41,673 nucleotides of DNA from Sediminibacterium sp. (GCA_007280515.1 QYPL01000016.1:1-41673); one strand, 5' to 3'; positions 7,882 through 16,972 are shown, numbered from the stretch's first letter. The notes: generated by a model not told the origin, from the letters alone. Translations and numbers: made by a program.

Positions 7882-9111
7882 ATGGCTTTTACACACCGAA
7901 AAATTATAAATGACCCCGTTCATGGTTTTATTACCATCAATGACCCCCTTATATTTGAACTCATAGCGCATCCTTATTATCAAAGGCTAAGAAGAATTCA
8001 ACAAATGGCTTTAGCTCAGTTAGTGTATCCTGGTGCTGTGCATACGCGACTGCATCATTCTTTAGGCGCTTACCATTTAATGTGTATTGCCATTGCAGAA
8101 TTAAAAGATAAAGGTATTGAGATTACCCCTGAAGAAGCGCAAGCAGTAAAAGCAGCTATTTTATTACACGATATTGGACACGGCCCTTTTTCTCATGCAC
8201 TTGAAAATGTTTTATTAAAAGCAGTAAGCCATGAGGACCTCTCTTTATTAATCATGCAAAAATTAAATGAAGGCGAGGGGGAAAATTTAAAAGGCAAATT
8301 AAGTTTAGCCATTCAAATATTTACCAACCAATATCCTAAAAAGTTTTTACACCAATTAATTAGCTCACAATTAGATGTAGACCGATTAGACTATCTTTCT
8401 CGCGATAGTTTTTTCACAGGTGTGAGCGAAGGTGTGGTGGGTTATGAGCGAATTTTAAAAATGATTACTGTACATAATAATGAATTAGTAGTAGAAGAAA
8501 AAGGTATTAATAGTGTAGAAAAATTTCTTCTTTCAAGACGACTTATGTACTGGCAGGTATACCAGCACAAAACAGTTATTGCTTCAGAAAATATGTTGGT
8601 TAAAATTGTAGAACGTGCCCAATACTTATACCAACTAAAAGACCAGGCCGTAAAAATTTCTGAGGTTTTAGATTATTTCTTGGGAGAGTTTAGCGGACAA
8701 TTGAAGGATATTAATTTGGATTTTTACTGCCAATTGGACGATACCGATATATTATTCGCCATCAAGCAGTGGCAGCACCATAGCGACCCGGTTTTATCTT
8801 TATTATGCCAAAGGCTGATGACTAGAAAAGGCTTTAAGTGCATCATGCAATCAGACCCTATTTCAAAGCAACAATGGGAAAGTGCCTTTCAGCAAACCAA
8901 GGCAGCCTTTCCTTTGAACGATGCCGATGTATCTTATTTATGTTTTAAAGGAACTGCCTCTAATACTTTGTATAAAGAAGATGTAGAAACCATTAAAATA
9001 TTACTTAAATCAGGCGAGGTAAGTAGTATTTCTAAAATACAAGATACCATCATTAATGAAAGTCTTTCAGCGCCCGTTAAAAAATTTTATATTTGCTTAT
9101 TAAAGGCATAA
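7882..9111 (+). CDS. HD-domain phosphohydrolase (dGTPase/SAMHD1-like)
   Basis: A 409-residue soluble protein of the HD superfamily (COG1078 type, related to dNTP triphosphohydrolases). Metal-binding motifs are H-x-R-L-x-H-S near residues 54-60, HD at 96-97 (L-L-H-D-I-G-H-G-P-F-S-H), and a later D-x-D-R-x-D-Y-L-x-R-D motif that helps coordinate metal and phosphate. The N-terminal INDPVHGFI is the family signature. The substrate is likely a nucleoside triphosphate but is not proven by sequence. It leads the lipid A operon, 23 bp before lpxD, an order I associate with Bacteroidota. Length is usual. Confidence 0.87.
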   Translation: MAFTHRKIINDPVHGFITINDPLIFELIAHPYYQRLRRIQQMALAQLVYPGAVHTRLHHSLGAYHLMCIAIAELKDKGIEITPEEAQAVKAAILLHDIGHGPFSHALENVLLKAVSHEDLSLLIMQKLNEGEGENLKGKLSLAIQIFTNQYPKKFLHQLISSQLDVDRLDYLSRDSFFTGVSEGVVGYERILKMITVHNNELVVEEKGINSVEKFLLSRRLMYWQVYQHKTVIASENMLVKIVERAQYLYQLKDQAVKISEVLDYFLGEFSGQLKDINLDFYCQLDDTDILFAIKQWQHHSDPVLSLLCQRLMTRKGFKCIMQSDPISKQQWESAFQQTKAAFPLNDADVSYLCFKGTASNTLYKEDVETIKILLKSGEVSSISKIQDTIINESLSAPVKKFYICLLKA

Positions 9112-9134
9112 CCCCCTCATTTAAATAAAACCAT

Positions 9135-10181
9135 ATGCTTTCATTTACCGCCCAACAGATTGCTTTACTTATTCAAGGAAAAATGGAAGGAGAAGCGACT
9201 GCTGTGGTAACACAATTTGGTAAAATTGAATCAGCGCTGCCAGGGGAAATTTCCTTTTTAGCCAATCCAAAATATGAGGACTTTCTTTATACAACAAAGG
9301 CTTCCGTTATTATAGTAAACGAATCTTTGGTTTTGAAAAAAAAAGTAGCTGCCACACTTATTAGAGTGCCCGATGCCTATGCTGCTTTTGCTGCTTTATT
9401 AACGAAGTACCAAGAAATGAAAAATGAAAATTTAATGGGCATTCAATCTCCTTGTTTTATAGCAAGCACTGCAAAGCTAGGTGAGCAAAATTTTGTAGCT
9501 GCCTTTGCCTATATAGGTGAGAATGTAATAACAGGAAACAATGTAAAAATATTTCCAAACGCTGTTCTTAGCGAAAATGTAAGTATAGGAAACAATGTAA
9601 CCATACATGCAGGTGTTATTATTTATTCGGACTGCGTGCTAGGAAATAATATTACCATTCATTCAGGATCCATTATTGGAAGTGATGGTTTTGGATTTGC
9701 ACCCAAAGAGGATGGATCTTATCAAAAAATTCCACAGCTTGGAAATGTAATCATAGAAGATGATGTTGAAATTGGATCCAATACTACAATAGATAGAGCT
9801 ACCATTGGCTCAACCATTATCAGAAAAGGCGTCAAGATTGACAACTTAATACAAATTGCACATAATGTTGAAATAGGAGAAAATACAGTGATAGCTGCTC
9901 AGGTGGGCATTAGCGGTAGCACGAAAATTGGGAAGGGCGTAATGATGGGTGGCCAGTCTGGCACTATTGGACATATAGTCATTGCAGATGGTATAAAAAT
10001 AGCTGCTAGAACAGGCATCACCAAGGACTTCAAAGAAGCGGGCATTACCCTTTCTGGCTACCCTGCTAGGGAGCAATCGGCCTTTCTAAGAGCCCAAGTG
10101 TCCCAGAAAAACCTACCTGCACTTGAAAAAAGAGTTAAAGAATTGGAAATAATGGTCAAACAACTGTCTCAAAAAGGTTAA
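9135..10181 (+). CDS. lpxD: UDP-3-O-acylglucosamine N-acyltransferase
   Basis: A 348-residue LpxD, third enzyme of lipid A synthesis. It transfers a hydroxyacyl chain from acyl-ACP to the 2-amine of UDP-3-O-acylglucosamine. The N-terminal ~100 residues form the uridine-binding domain. From about residue 105 the sequence is a run of hexapeptide repeats, the left-handed beta-helix. The catalytic His is near residue 243 in the motif [11 protein letters not shown]-terminal coiled helix ([14 protein letters not shown]) closes the trimer. Length matches the family. It is co-transcribed with lpxC/fabZ and lpxA, although two stem-loops fill the gap before lpxC. Confidence 0.95.
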   Translation: MLSFTAQQIALLIQGKMEGEATAVVTQFGKIESALPGEISFLANPKYEDFLYTTKASVIIVNESLVLKKKVAATLIRVPDAYAAFAALLTKYQEMKNENLMGIQSPCFIASTAKLGEQNFVAAFAYIGENVITGNNVKIFPNAVLSENVSIGNNVTIHAGVIIYSDCVLGNNITIHSGSIIGSDGFGFAPKEDGSYQKIPQLGNVIIEDDVEIGSNTTIDRATIGSTIIRKGVKIDNLIQIAHNVEIGENTVIAAQVGISGSTKIGKGVMMGGQSGTIGHIVIADGIKIAARTGITKDFKEAGITLSGYPAREQSAFLRAQVSQKNLPALEKRVKELEIMVKQLSQKG

Positions 10182-10182
10182 A

Positions 10183-10224
10183 TCAGCTAATTTTGCTGAA
10201 TATCACCACTTTAAGTGGGTGATA
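10183..10224 (+). promoter_or_regulatory. Twin stem-loops between lpxD and lpxC/fabZ
   Basis: A small hairpin TCAGC/GCTGA (10183-10187 with 10195-10199) is followed directly by a stronger one. The second pairs TATCACC-ACTT with AAGT-GGGTGATA across 10201-10224 with one bulged G. No T-run follows, so this is not a standard terminator. It may be a processing or stability element, or an attenuator. Confidence 0.45.
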
Positions 10225-10255
10225 CACAAAGGCGATATACATTAAACAAAAAAGC

Positions 10256-11668
10256 ATGGATCAACATTTTAATCCCGACAAGCAACATACTATTGAAAAG
10301 AACATTAGTATTAGCGGAACTGGATTACATACTGGAGTTTTAGTAGAAATGACTTTGAATCCGGCCAACCCAGGTTTTGGTTACCAATTTCAAAGAACAG
10401 ATTTACCCAACCAACCTATTATTAAAGCAGACTGCGATTTAGTCACCGATACAAGTAGAGGAACCACCCTACAAGTAGGTGATGCCAAAATAAGTACAGT
10501 AGAACATATACTAGCTGCCTTAGTAGGTTTAGGTGTTGACAATTGTTTAATACAAGTCAACGGACCTGAAATTCCTATTATCGATGGTAGCTCCTCTCCA
10601 TTTATAGAAATTATAGAGAAAGCAGGTGTTATCGAACAAGATGCGGCAAAAGCTTGGTATAGTATTGATGAAAATATTTTCCACTACGATGACGAAAAGC
10701 GCGTAGAGATGGTAGCCCTTCCTGCATTAGATTATCAAATAACTACTTTAATAGATTTTAATAGCCCTGTTTTAGGAACACAACATGCGGCCTTAAAAAC
10801 CATTAAAGAATTTAAATCTGAAATTGCCCCTTGTAGAACATTTTGTTTTTTACATGAGCTTGAAGCTTTATTAAAAAATGATTTAATTAAGGGTGGTGAT
10901 ATTAATAACGCCATTGTGGTGGTGGACCAGCCTGTGTCTGAACAAGAGATGAGCCGACTAGCCAAGGTGTTTAAAAGAGATAAAATTGAAGTAAAAAGTG
11001 AAGGCTATTTGAATAATTTAGAATTAAGATTTCCTAACGAACCTGCAAGACATAAGTTATTAGATGTTATTGGTGATTTAGCTTTAATTGGCTACCCCAT
11101 TAAAGCACGCATTATTGCCAATAGACCAGGTCATAACAGTAATGTTGAGTTTGCTAAAAAAATTAAGCAGTACATCAAAAAAAATAAGCACGTTAAAGAT
11201 GTGCCTGTTTACGATCCTACCGCCACTCCCGTATTTGCTTTAGAGCAAATTGAAAAAACTTTACCACATCGCCATCCGTTTTTATTTGTAGATAAAATTA
11301 TTGAATTAACAGACACCGTTATTGTGGGTGTAAAAAATGTAACTTTCAACGAATGGTTTTTCCCTGGACATTTTCCAGGTAATCCTGTTATGCCAGGTGT
11401 TTTACAAATTGAAGCCCTTGCACAAACAGGTGGTATACTTTGTATTAACGCCATGCCAAAAGGCGAATACGATACTTATTTTTTAAAGATTGATAATTGT
11501 AAGTTTAAACAAATGGTAAAACCAGGTGATACCATGTTGTTAAAAATGGAATTAACTAGTCCTATAAGAAGAGGTATTTGTGAAATGCGCGGTACCGTAT
11601 ATGTGGGTGGAAAAGTAGCTACCGAAGCAGACTTGGTGGCACAAGTTATAAAAAGAATAAATAAATAA
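10256..11668 (+). CDS. lpxC/fabZ: Bifunctional UDP-3-O-acyl-GlcNAc deacetylase / 3-hydroxyacyl-ACP dehydratase
   Basis: A 470-residue natural fusion. Residues 1-~310 are LpxC, the zinc deacetylase that commits the cell to lipid A: Glu83-His84 in TVEHIL, and the second metal motif ARHKLLDVIGD. Residues ~325-470 are FabZ, the hotdog dehydratase of fatty acid elongation, with catalytic His338 in LPHRHPF and Glu386 in QIEALAQ. The fusion is characteristic of Bacteroidota and ties membrane lipid supply to lipid A flux in one polypeptide. lpxA follows 19 bp downstream. Confidence 0.97.
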   Translation: MDQHFNPDKQHTIEKNISISGTGLHTGVLVEMTLNPANPGFGYQFQRTDLPNQPIIKADCDLVTDTSRGTTLQVGDAKISTVEHILAALVGLGVDNCLIQVNGPEIPIIDGSSSPFIEIIEKAGVIEQDAAKAWYSIDENIFHYDDEKRVEMVALPALDYQITTLIDFNSPVLGTQHAALKTIKEFKSEIAPCRTFCFLHELEALLKNDLIKGGDINNAIVVVDQPVSEQEMSRLAKVFKRDKIEVKSEGYLNNLELRFPNEPARHKLLDVIGDLALIGYPIKARIIANRPGHNSNVEFAKKIKQYIKKNKHVKDVPVYDPTATPVFALEQIEKTLPHRHPFLFVDKIIELTDTVIVGVKNVTFNEWFFPGHFPGNPVMPGVLQIEALAQTGGILCINAMPKGEYDTYFLKIDNCKFKQMVKPGDTMLLKMELTSPIRRGICEMRGTVYVGGKVATEADLVAQVIKRINK

Positions 11669-11687
11669 TTGAACCCCTAGTATAAAT

Positions 11688-12485
11688 ATGACACATCCCT
11701 TTACCTATATTGATCCGAATGCAAAAATTGCCTCCAATGTTAAGATTGATCCTTTTACCGTTATACACGGTGAAGTAACTATTGGAGAAGGTACATGGAT
11801 TGGAAGTTCTGTGACCATTATGAATGGCACTAAAATTGGAAAAAATTGTCGCATTTTTCCTGGTGCAGTCATTGGCGCCGACCCACAAGATTTAAAATTT
11901 AACGGAGAAAAAACAACGGTTGAAATTGGAGACAATACTACTATTCGTGAATTTGTAACCATTAACAGAGGTACTTCTGACAGATGGATTACGAAAGTAG
12001 GTAACAACTGTTTAATTATGGCCTATAGTCATATTGCACACGATTGTATTGTTGGCAACCATTGTATATTAAGTAATAGCGTACAAATTGCAGGCCATGT
12101 TACCTTAGGTGATTATGCTTGGATAGCAGGTGTGAGTGCCGTGCATCAGTTTGTAAACATTGGTCAACATGCCTATATAGCTGGAGGTAGCTTGGTAAGC
12201 AAGGATGTACCTCCTTATATAAAAGCAGTGCGTAATCCTTTAAGTTATGGTGGTGTGAATAGTGTGGGATTAAAAAGAAGAGGTTTTGACTTAGAGAAAA
12301 TTAACCACATACTTGATATCTACCGTTATATATTTAACAAAGGAATGAATACCACGCAAGCACTTGAATTTATTGAAGAAGAAATTCCAGCCACTGATGA
12401 GCGTGATGAAATTATAACCTTCATAAGAGATAGTGGTAGAGGCGTTATTAAAAGATTTGGCAAAGGATTGGTGGAAGAAGATTAA
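11688..12485 (+). CDS. lpxA: UDP-N-acetylglucosamine acyltransferase
   Basis: A 265-residue LpxA, first step of lipid A synthesis: transfer of a 3-hydroxyacyl chain from ACP to the 3-OH of UDP-GlcNAc. Hexapeptide repeats run from residue ~10 to ~190, followed by a helical C-terminal domain, as in all LpxA trimers. The catalytic histidine is His118 in SHIAHDC, with His115 three residues before. Length is normal (E. coli 262). It sits between lpxC/fabZ and an ABC ATPase gene that starts 6 bp after its stop. Confidence 0.96.
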   Translation: MTHPFTYIDPNAKIASNVKIDPFTVIHGEVTIGEGTWIGSSVTIMNGTKIGKNCRIFPGAVIGADPQDLKFNGEKTTVEIGDNTTIREFVTINRGTSDRWITKVGNNCLIMAYSHIAHDCIVGNHCILSNSVQIAGHVTLGDYAWIAGVSAVHQFVNIGQHAYIAGGSLVSKDVPPYIKAVRNPLSYGGVNSVGLKRRGFDLEKINHILDIYRYIFNKGMNTTQALEFIEEEIPATDERDEIITFIRDSGRGVIKRFGKGLVEED

Positions 12486-12491
12486 TCATTT

Positions 12492-13103
12492 ATGCAAATA
12501 AGCCTAGAACAAGCCTGCAAACGATTTAATAAAGAATGGATTTTTAAAAATCTTAGTTTTCAATTTGAAGCAGGCAAGCATTATGCACTAGTAGGCAACA
12601 ATGGTTCTGGGAAAACTACTTTATTACAAATTATTGCGGGCTATAGTAGTCTTACCAAGGGCAGTATTGACTGGAGCCCCTTTGATGAAGGTACTATTTA
12701 CGAGCAAATTAGTTTTGCAGCCCCCTATTTAGAATTAGTAGAAGAATTTACCGCCACAGAACAATTTGAGTTTCAAGCTCAATTTAAACCATTACAAAAA
12801 GAGTTAAGTACCGAAAAAATACTTGCACTTATTGGTTTAAAAAATGCAGCGCATAAACAAATACGTTATTATAGTAGCGGTATGAAGCAAAGGTTAAAAT
12901 TAGCACTCGCTATTTTTTCCGACTGCCCAATTTTATTATTAGACGAGCCTTGCAGTAATTTAGATAAAGAAGGCTATGGCTTGTATGATACTTTAATGAA
13001 GGACTTTGCTATGCACAAATTAATTATTGTAGGTAGTAATGATCCAACAGAATATCATTTCTGTAAGGCACAAGTGAATTTAATGGATTATAAGCTAGAC
13101 TAG
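12492..13103 (+). CDS. ABC transporter ATP-binding protein, single domain
   Basis: A 203-residue ABC ATPase with all nucleotide-binding motifs. Walker A GNNGSGKT lies at 35-42, the signature SSGMKQR near 132, and Walker B PILLLDEP near 147 is followed by a D-loop. It is shorter than most and has no permease gene beside it, so its membrane partner must lie elsewhere or is shared. It is the last gene of the lpx operon. Involvement in envelope lipid or LPS traffic is tempting from context but is not shown by the sequence. Its stop codon overlaps that of the convergent gene by four bases. Confidence 0.85.
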   Translation: MQISLEQACKRFNKEWIFKNLSFQFEAGKHYALVGNNGSGKTTLLQIIAGYSSLTKGSIDWSPFDEGTIYEQISFAAPYLELVEEFTATEQFEFQAQFKPLQKELSTEKILALIGLKNAAHKQIRYYSSGMKQRLKLALAIFSDCPILLLDEPCSNLDKEGYGLYDTLMKDFAMHKLIIVGSNDPTEYHFCKAQVNLMDYKLD

Positions 13104-13106
13104 CTT
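13092..13106. repeat. Palindrome at overlapping convergent stop codons
   Basis: AAGCTA (13092-13097) and TAGCTT (13101-13106) flank a 3-nt loop. The shared CTAG at 13100-13103 supplies the TAG stop of both convergent genes. A hairpin forms in either transcript, but neither side has a proper T-run. Confidence 0.6.
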
Positions 13107-14314
13107 CTGCTAGCAATGATCAAATTCAAATCGGTAAATTTCAAATCAAATTTTGCACTAATATACAAATCGGTTAAAGCCCCTTTGTATAAATAAATGC
13201 CTTCTCTTAGATGTGCTTGTTGCCAAATAATTTCGGCCAAGCCTCCTTGATCCCCTACTTGAACTAATAAAGGCATTAATACATTACTAATGGCCTGACT
13301 GGCGGTACGTGCAAACCCGCTAGGAATATTGGGTACACCATAATGAAGTACATTATGTTTAATAATAATGGGATTTTCGTGATTGGTTAACTCACTGGTT
13401 TCAAAACAACCTCCTCTATCAATGGCTACATCAATAATAATACTACCTGGGCGCATCGCTGCTACCATTTCTTCTGTCACTACAATGGGTGCTCTTCCAA
13501 AATCATTTCTTAAAGCCCCTACTGCTACTTCACAAGTTTTGAGTTGCTTGGCTAAAATTTTAGGCTCTAATACACTGGTCCAAACTCTTTGTCCTAAATT
13601 ATTTTGAAGCCTTTGTAATCTTGAAACATTATTATCAAATACTTTCACACTGGCCCCTAAGGCTAGTGCATTTCTAGTGGCAAATTCTCCAATAATATCG
13701 GCGCCAATAATAACTACCTTCGTAGGTGGCACTCCACTAACACCTCCTAATAAAATACCCTTACCCTGATTAAAATTACTTAAGTACTGCCCTGCGATTA
13801 ACATCACCGCACTTCCTGTAATTTCTCCCATACTTCTTAGTATAGGATAGTTTTGATTTTCATCTTTAATATTTTCAAGCGCCAATGCAGTAATTTTTTT
13901 CGCAATCAACTGCTCCATTAATTCTTTTTTTACTGCCGTTAAATGCAAAGGAGAAATAATGGTTTGATGCATTTGTAAAAAAGGTAAATCGGCTTCAACG
14001 GGTGGCGCCGTTTTTACAAGTATTGGACATTTATACACTGCTTCTTTATCAACCACAATATGTGCACCTGCTTCTGAATAATCATTGTCTGAATACCTGC
14101 TACCTTCTGCTGCATTCGATTGCATTAACACTTCATGCCCATTGGCAACAAGCACACTTACCGCTTCTGGAATCAGTCCAATTCTATTTTCTTGAAAAGC
14201 CGTTTCTTTAGGAATACCAATTAATAAGGGCTTACTTTTTTGAGGAATATCTAATACCTCTTCCTGTGTTTCATAGGAAAAAGCACTATGTATTTGTGGT
14301 TTGATACTACTCAT
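13100..14314 (-). CDS. Alanine dehydrogenase-like NAD(P)-binding enzyme
   Basis: A 404-residue member of the alanine dehydrogenase/pyridine nucleotide transhydrogenase family. Recognisable features are the N-terminal GIPKE...R motif (Arg44), Lys101, His124 in the SPLHL stretch, and the C-terminal DVAIDRGGCFETS and VPNIPS motifs. Alanine dehydrogenase interconverts L-alanine and pyruvate with NAD. The Rossmann motif is unusual: G-A-D-I-I-G (204-209), with Asp206 where the second glycine of GxGxxG should be. That may alter cofactor use or lower activity. It lies 13 bp downstream of tsaE, in one operon. The family call is firm; the exact reaction is less certain because of that substitution. Confidence 0.82.
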   Translation of the reverse strand: MSSIKPQIHSAFSYETQEEVLDIPQKSKPLLIGIPKETAFQENRIGLIPEAVSVLVANGHEVLMQSNAAEGSRYSDNDYSEAGAHIVVDKEAVYKCPILVKTAPPVEADLPFLQMHQTIISPLHLTAVKKELMEQLIAKKITALALENIKDENQNYPILRSMGEITGSAVMLIAGQYLSNFNQGKGILLGGVSGVPPTKVVIIGADIIGEFATRNALALGASVKVFDNNVSRLQRLQNNLGQRVWTSVLEPKILAKQLKTCEVAVGALRNDFGRAPIVVTEEMVAAMRPGSIIIDVAIDRGGCFETSELTNHENPIIIKHNVLHYGVPNIPSGFARTASQAISNVLMPLLVQVGDQGGLAEIIWQQAHLREGIYLYKGALTDLYISAKFDLKFTDLNLIIASRS

Positions 14315-14327
14315 TGTAAAAATATTT

Positions 14328-14738
14328 TTATGAAGGTATAAAAATCCTTCTATGTTCAGGATCTAAAATTTCTATTTGAAAGACTTGGGTGTCTTCGGGA
14401 AGTAGGCCTTTGGCGTTTTCAGGCCACTCAATAAAACAGTGGTCGGCCTGCTCAAAAGCAGCTTCAACCCCGGCCCTGAGCGCTTCCTTTTCGTCATGTA
14501 AACGGTACCAGTCCATATGGAAAACTAATTTTCCCGCCGCATCGTACTCATTCATAATGGCAAAAGTAGGGCTGGTGACATGGTCTGTAATACCCATTTC
14601 TTTGCAAATAGCAGCTATTAGAGTGGTCTTGCCTGCACCCATGGGCGCTTGAAAAGCCCATATTGGCTTTTGACCATAAGCCTTCAAGAGGTCCCCTGCC
14701 ACCTGACTTAGTTCGCTTAAAGAATAGCTCATTTCCAT
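14328..14738 (-). CDS. tsaE: tRNA threonylcarbamoyladenosine biosynthesis ATPase TsaE
   Basis: A 136-residue P-loop ATPase that works with TsaB and TsaD to place t6A at position 37 of ANN-reading tRNAs. The P-loop is A-P-M-G-A-G-K-T at 31-38; the first position is Ala rather than the usual Gly, but the GKT core is intact. The motifs T-S-P-T-F-A-I-M-N-E-Y and H-x-D-W-Y-R-L are family signatures, as is F-I-E-W-P-E near the end. Length is typical. A promoter box ends 4 nt before the first ATG, suggesting a leaderless message. A second ATG two codons in is an alternative start. Confidence 0.92.
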   Translation of the reverse strand: MEMSYSLSELSQVAGDLLKAYGQKPIWAFQAPMGAGKTTLIAAICKEMGITDHVTSPTFAIMNEYDAAGKLVFHMDWYRLHDEKEALRAGVEAAFEQADHCFIEWPENAKGLLPEDTQVFQIEILDPEHRRIFIPS

Positions 14739-14742
14739 ACTC

Positions 14743-14750
14743 CAAAGATA
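14743..14750 (-). promoter_or_regulatory. Predicted -7 box for tsaE, leaderless spacing
   Basis: On the minus strand it reads TATCTTTG, an exact TAnnTTTG match, with only 4 nt between it and the ATG at 14738. A start about 6 nt downstream would fall on the initiation codon. Confidence 0.5.
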
Positions 14751-14809
14751 AGCAAGAATAGAATCTCTGCTAGCGTATTAATGCTTTAAAATAAGCTAAA
14801 ATGTCTTCG

Positions 14810-14817
14810 TACCTTTA
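14810..14817 (+). promoter_or_regulatory. Predicted -7 box for copA-like gene
   Basis: TACCTTTA differs from TAnnTTTG only at the last base. Its expected start point (~14824) falls after the possible GTG start at 14820, which favours the ATG at 14835 as the true start of the ATPase. Confidence 0.45.
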
Positions 14818-14834
14818 GGGTGAAAACAAAGGAT

Positions 14835-16967
14835 ATGGAATCAGTTCAGTGGAAGGTAGACGGCATGAGTTGCACCAATTGTGCTTTATCTATTCATAAA
14901 TACTTGCAAGCAAGTGGCATCGAAGCCCCCAAGGTAAGTTTTATGGACGGTGAGGTTCAGTTTGATATGCCTCAAGAAATAAAAAAAGAAACATTAATTA
15001 AGGGTATACAAAAACTAGGCTATAAAGTTAGAGGGCAGGAAGAGAAGCAGGTTAAAAAATGGTTGGATAATAATAAAGACCGCGCTTTATTTTCTTTTGT
15101 ATTCACAGTTCCTTTAGTGATGCATATGATACCTGGTGTGCATATTCATTTTCTAATGAACCCCTATGTTCAACTTACTTTTACTTTACCCGTTTTTATA
15201 TTAGGTATGTCTTATTTTGGAAAAAGCGCATGGTATAGTATTACCCAGGGCATTCCCAATATGAATGTGCTAGTGAGCATTGGTGCACTTGCCTCTTTTG
15301 GCTATAGTTTATACGGAACCATAATTGGACAAGGCGCTTCCTTTGCTTATTATGAAACTACCGCCACCATTATTACACTAGTATTTTTTGGTAACTACTT
15401 AGAAGACGCTTCGGTACAATCTACACAACGCGCTTTAAAAGATTTAGTGAAAGCACAAAAAGTAATGGCCAATATGATTGTCTTTGATGAAAATCATAAA
15501 GAAATTATTTTCAATGTAGAGAGTACGAGTTTAAAAGTAGGTGATATTATTTTAGTCAATGCAGGTGAAACCATTCCCATGGATAGCAAAATTTTATGGG
15601 GAGAGGCCAGTGTGAATGAAAGTATTGTCACTGGAGAAAGTGTGCCTGTATTTAGAAAAATGCATGATATATTATTAGGAGGCAGTACTATTGAAAACGG
15701 AACCATTAAAGCCTATGTCACTGCTGTGGGAGATGATACAGTGCTTGCCAATATTTTAAAAATGGTGAAGGCTGCCCAAGGTGAAAAGCCTCCTGTGCAA
15801 ATTTTAGCCGATAAAATTAGTGCAGTCTTCGTTCCCTTAGTTTTAGGCATAGCCCTACTTACACTTATTGGTAACTTAGTTATAACCGACATAGGTTTTG
15901 GGGCAAGTATGCTAAGAGCCATTGCTGTATTGGTTATATCCTGCCCTTGTGCCATGGGCTTAGCCACCCCTGCAGCCATTGCGGTTGGGCTTGGCAGGGG
16001 CGCTCGAAGTGGTGTCTTATTTAAAAATGCTAAGAGTTTAGAAACTTTTAAAGATATCAAAAAAGTCGTATTTGATAAAACAGGTACTTTAACTACAGGC
16101 CATTTTACGATTACCCATTTTAATGTAGAGACAGGAATGAGTGAAGATGAATTTAAAAAAATTGCTTACTCTTTAGAGAAATATTCCAACCACCCTATTG
16201 CCAAATGCATTAGCACTCATTGGAAAAACAAAGAAGATATTAAATGGAAAATTATTGAGGAAATTAAAGGAAGGGGTATTCAAGCAACTGACAAAGAAGG
16301 CAATACTTACTTTGCAGGCTCTTATGATACTTTGAAAGAAAGTAAAAAAGAAACTAAAGTTGAAGATGGACATAATATTTATATTCAAAAAAATAATATC
16401 TTTTTAGGCTGGATTGATGTAGCCGATGAAATTAGACCGGAAGCAAAAGAAGTGATTGCCAGTTTGCATGCAAAAGGTATTCATACCATATTATTAAGTG
16501 GCGATAGAAAAATAAAATGCGAACAAGTAGGCAAGGCCTTAGGTATTCAAGAAATTATTAGCGAACAAAGCCCTTCCGATAAATTAAATAAATTAGAAGC
16601 CCTTACTAAAATAAGCCCCACTGCCATGGTAGGTGATGGTATTAACGACGCTCCTGCTTTAGCCAAGGCCACTATTGGTATTTCATTAAGCAATGCATCA
16701 CATATAGCTATACAAAGTGCTCAAGTTATTTTAATGAACCAGGGACTTAAGAATTTACCCATGGCCTTAGGTCTTGGTAGAAGAACTTATGAAACCATTA
16801 AAGAAAATTTAGCCTGGGCATTTTCTTATAATATTATTGCCATTCCGGTGGCAGCCCTTGGCCTACTGGGTACTTGGGGACCTACTTATGGAGCACTTAT
16901 TATGGGATTAAGTGATGTGGTACTAGCCATTAATTCATTAAGATTATTTAAGAAAAAATTGGTCTAG
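14835..16967 (+). CDS. copA: Heavy-metal (probably copper) P-type ATPase
   Basis: A 710-residue P1B ATPase of the inner membrane that exports a soft metal ion, most likely Cu(I). Domain order is as follows. One N-terminal HMA domain carries Cys13 and Cys16 (M-S-C-T-N-C). Six membrane segments follow before the motor, with the transport motif CPC at 370-372, then Asp414 in DKTGT as the phosphorylated residue and GDGIND at 600-605, and two final membrane segments. The membrane-7 YN pair is present. The membrane-8 motif reads M-G-L-S-D rather than the MxxSS of typical Cu(I) pumps, so specificity is not certain; a CcoI-like role in oxidase assembly is an alternative. The start is set by the promoter box just upstream. 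Confidence 0.88.
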   Translation: MESVQWKVDGMSCTNCALSIHKYLQASGIEAPKVSFMDGEVQFDMPQEIKKETLIKGIQKLGYKVRGQEEKQVKKWLDNNKDRALFSFVFTVPLVMHMIPGVHIHFLMNPYVQLTFTLPVFILGMSYFGKSAWYSITQGIPNMNVLVSIGALASFGYSLYGTIIGQGASFAYYETTATIITLVFFGNYLEDASVQSTQRALKDLVKAQKVMANMIVFDENHKEIIFNVESTSLKVGDIILVNAGETIPMDSKILWGEASVNESIVTGESVPVFRKMHDILLGGSTIENGTIKAYVTAVGDDTVLANILKMVKAAQGEKPPVQILADKISAVFVPLVLGIALLTLIGNLVITDIGFGASMLRAIAVLVISCPCAMGLATPAAIAVGLGRGARSGVLFKNAKSLETFKDIKKVVFDKTGTLTTGHFTITHFNVETGMSEDEFKKIAYSLEKYSNHPIAKCISTHWKNKEDIKWKIIEEIKGRGIQATDKEGNTYFAGSYDTLKESKKETKVEDGHNIYIQKNNIFLGWIDVADEIRPEAKEVIASLHAKGIHTILLSGDRKIKCEQVGKALGIQEIISEQSPSDKLNKLEALTKISPTAMVGDGINDAPALAKATIGISLSNASHIAIQSAQVILMNQGLKNLPMALGLGRRTYETIKENLAWAFSYNIIAIPVAALGLLGTWGPTYGALIMGLSDVVLAINSLRLFKKKLV

Positions 16968-16972
16968 TTCTT

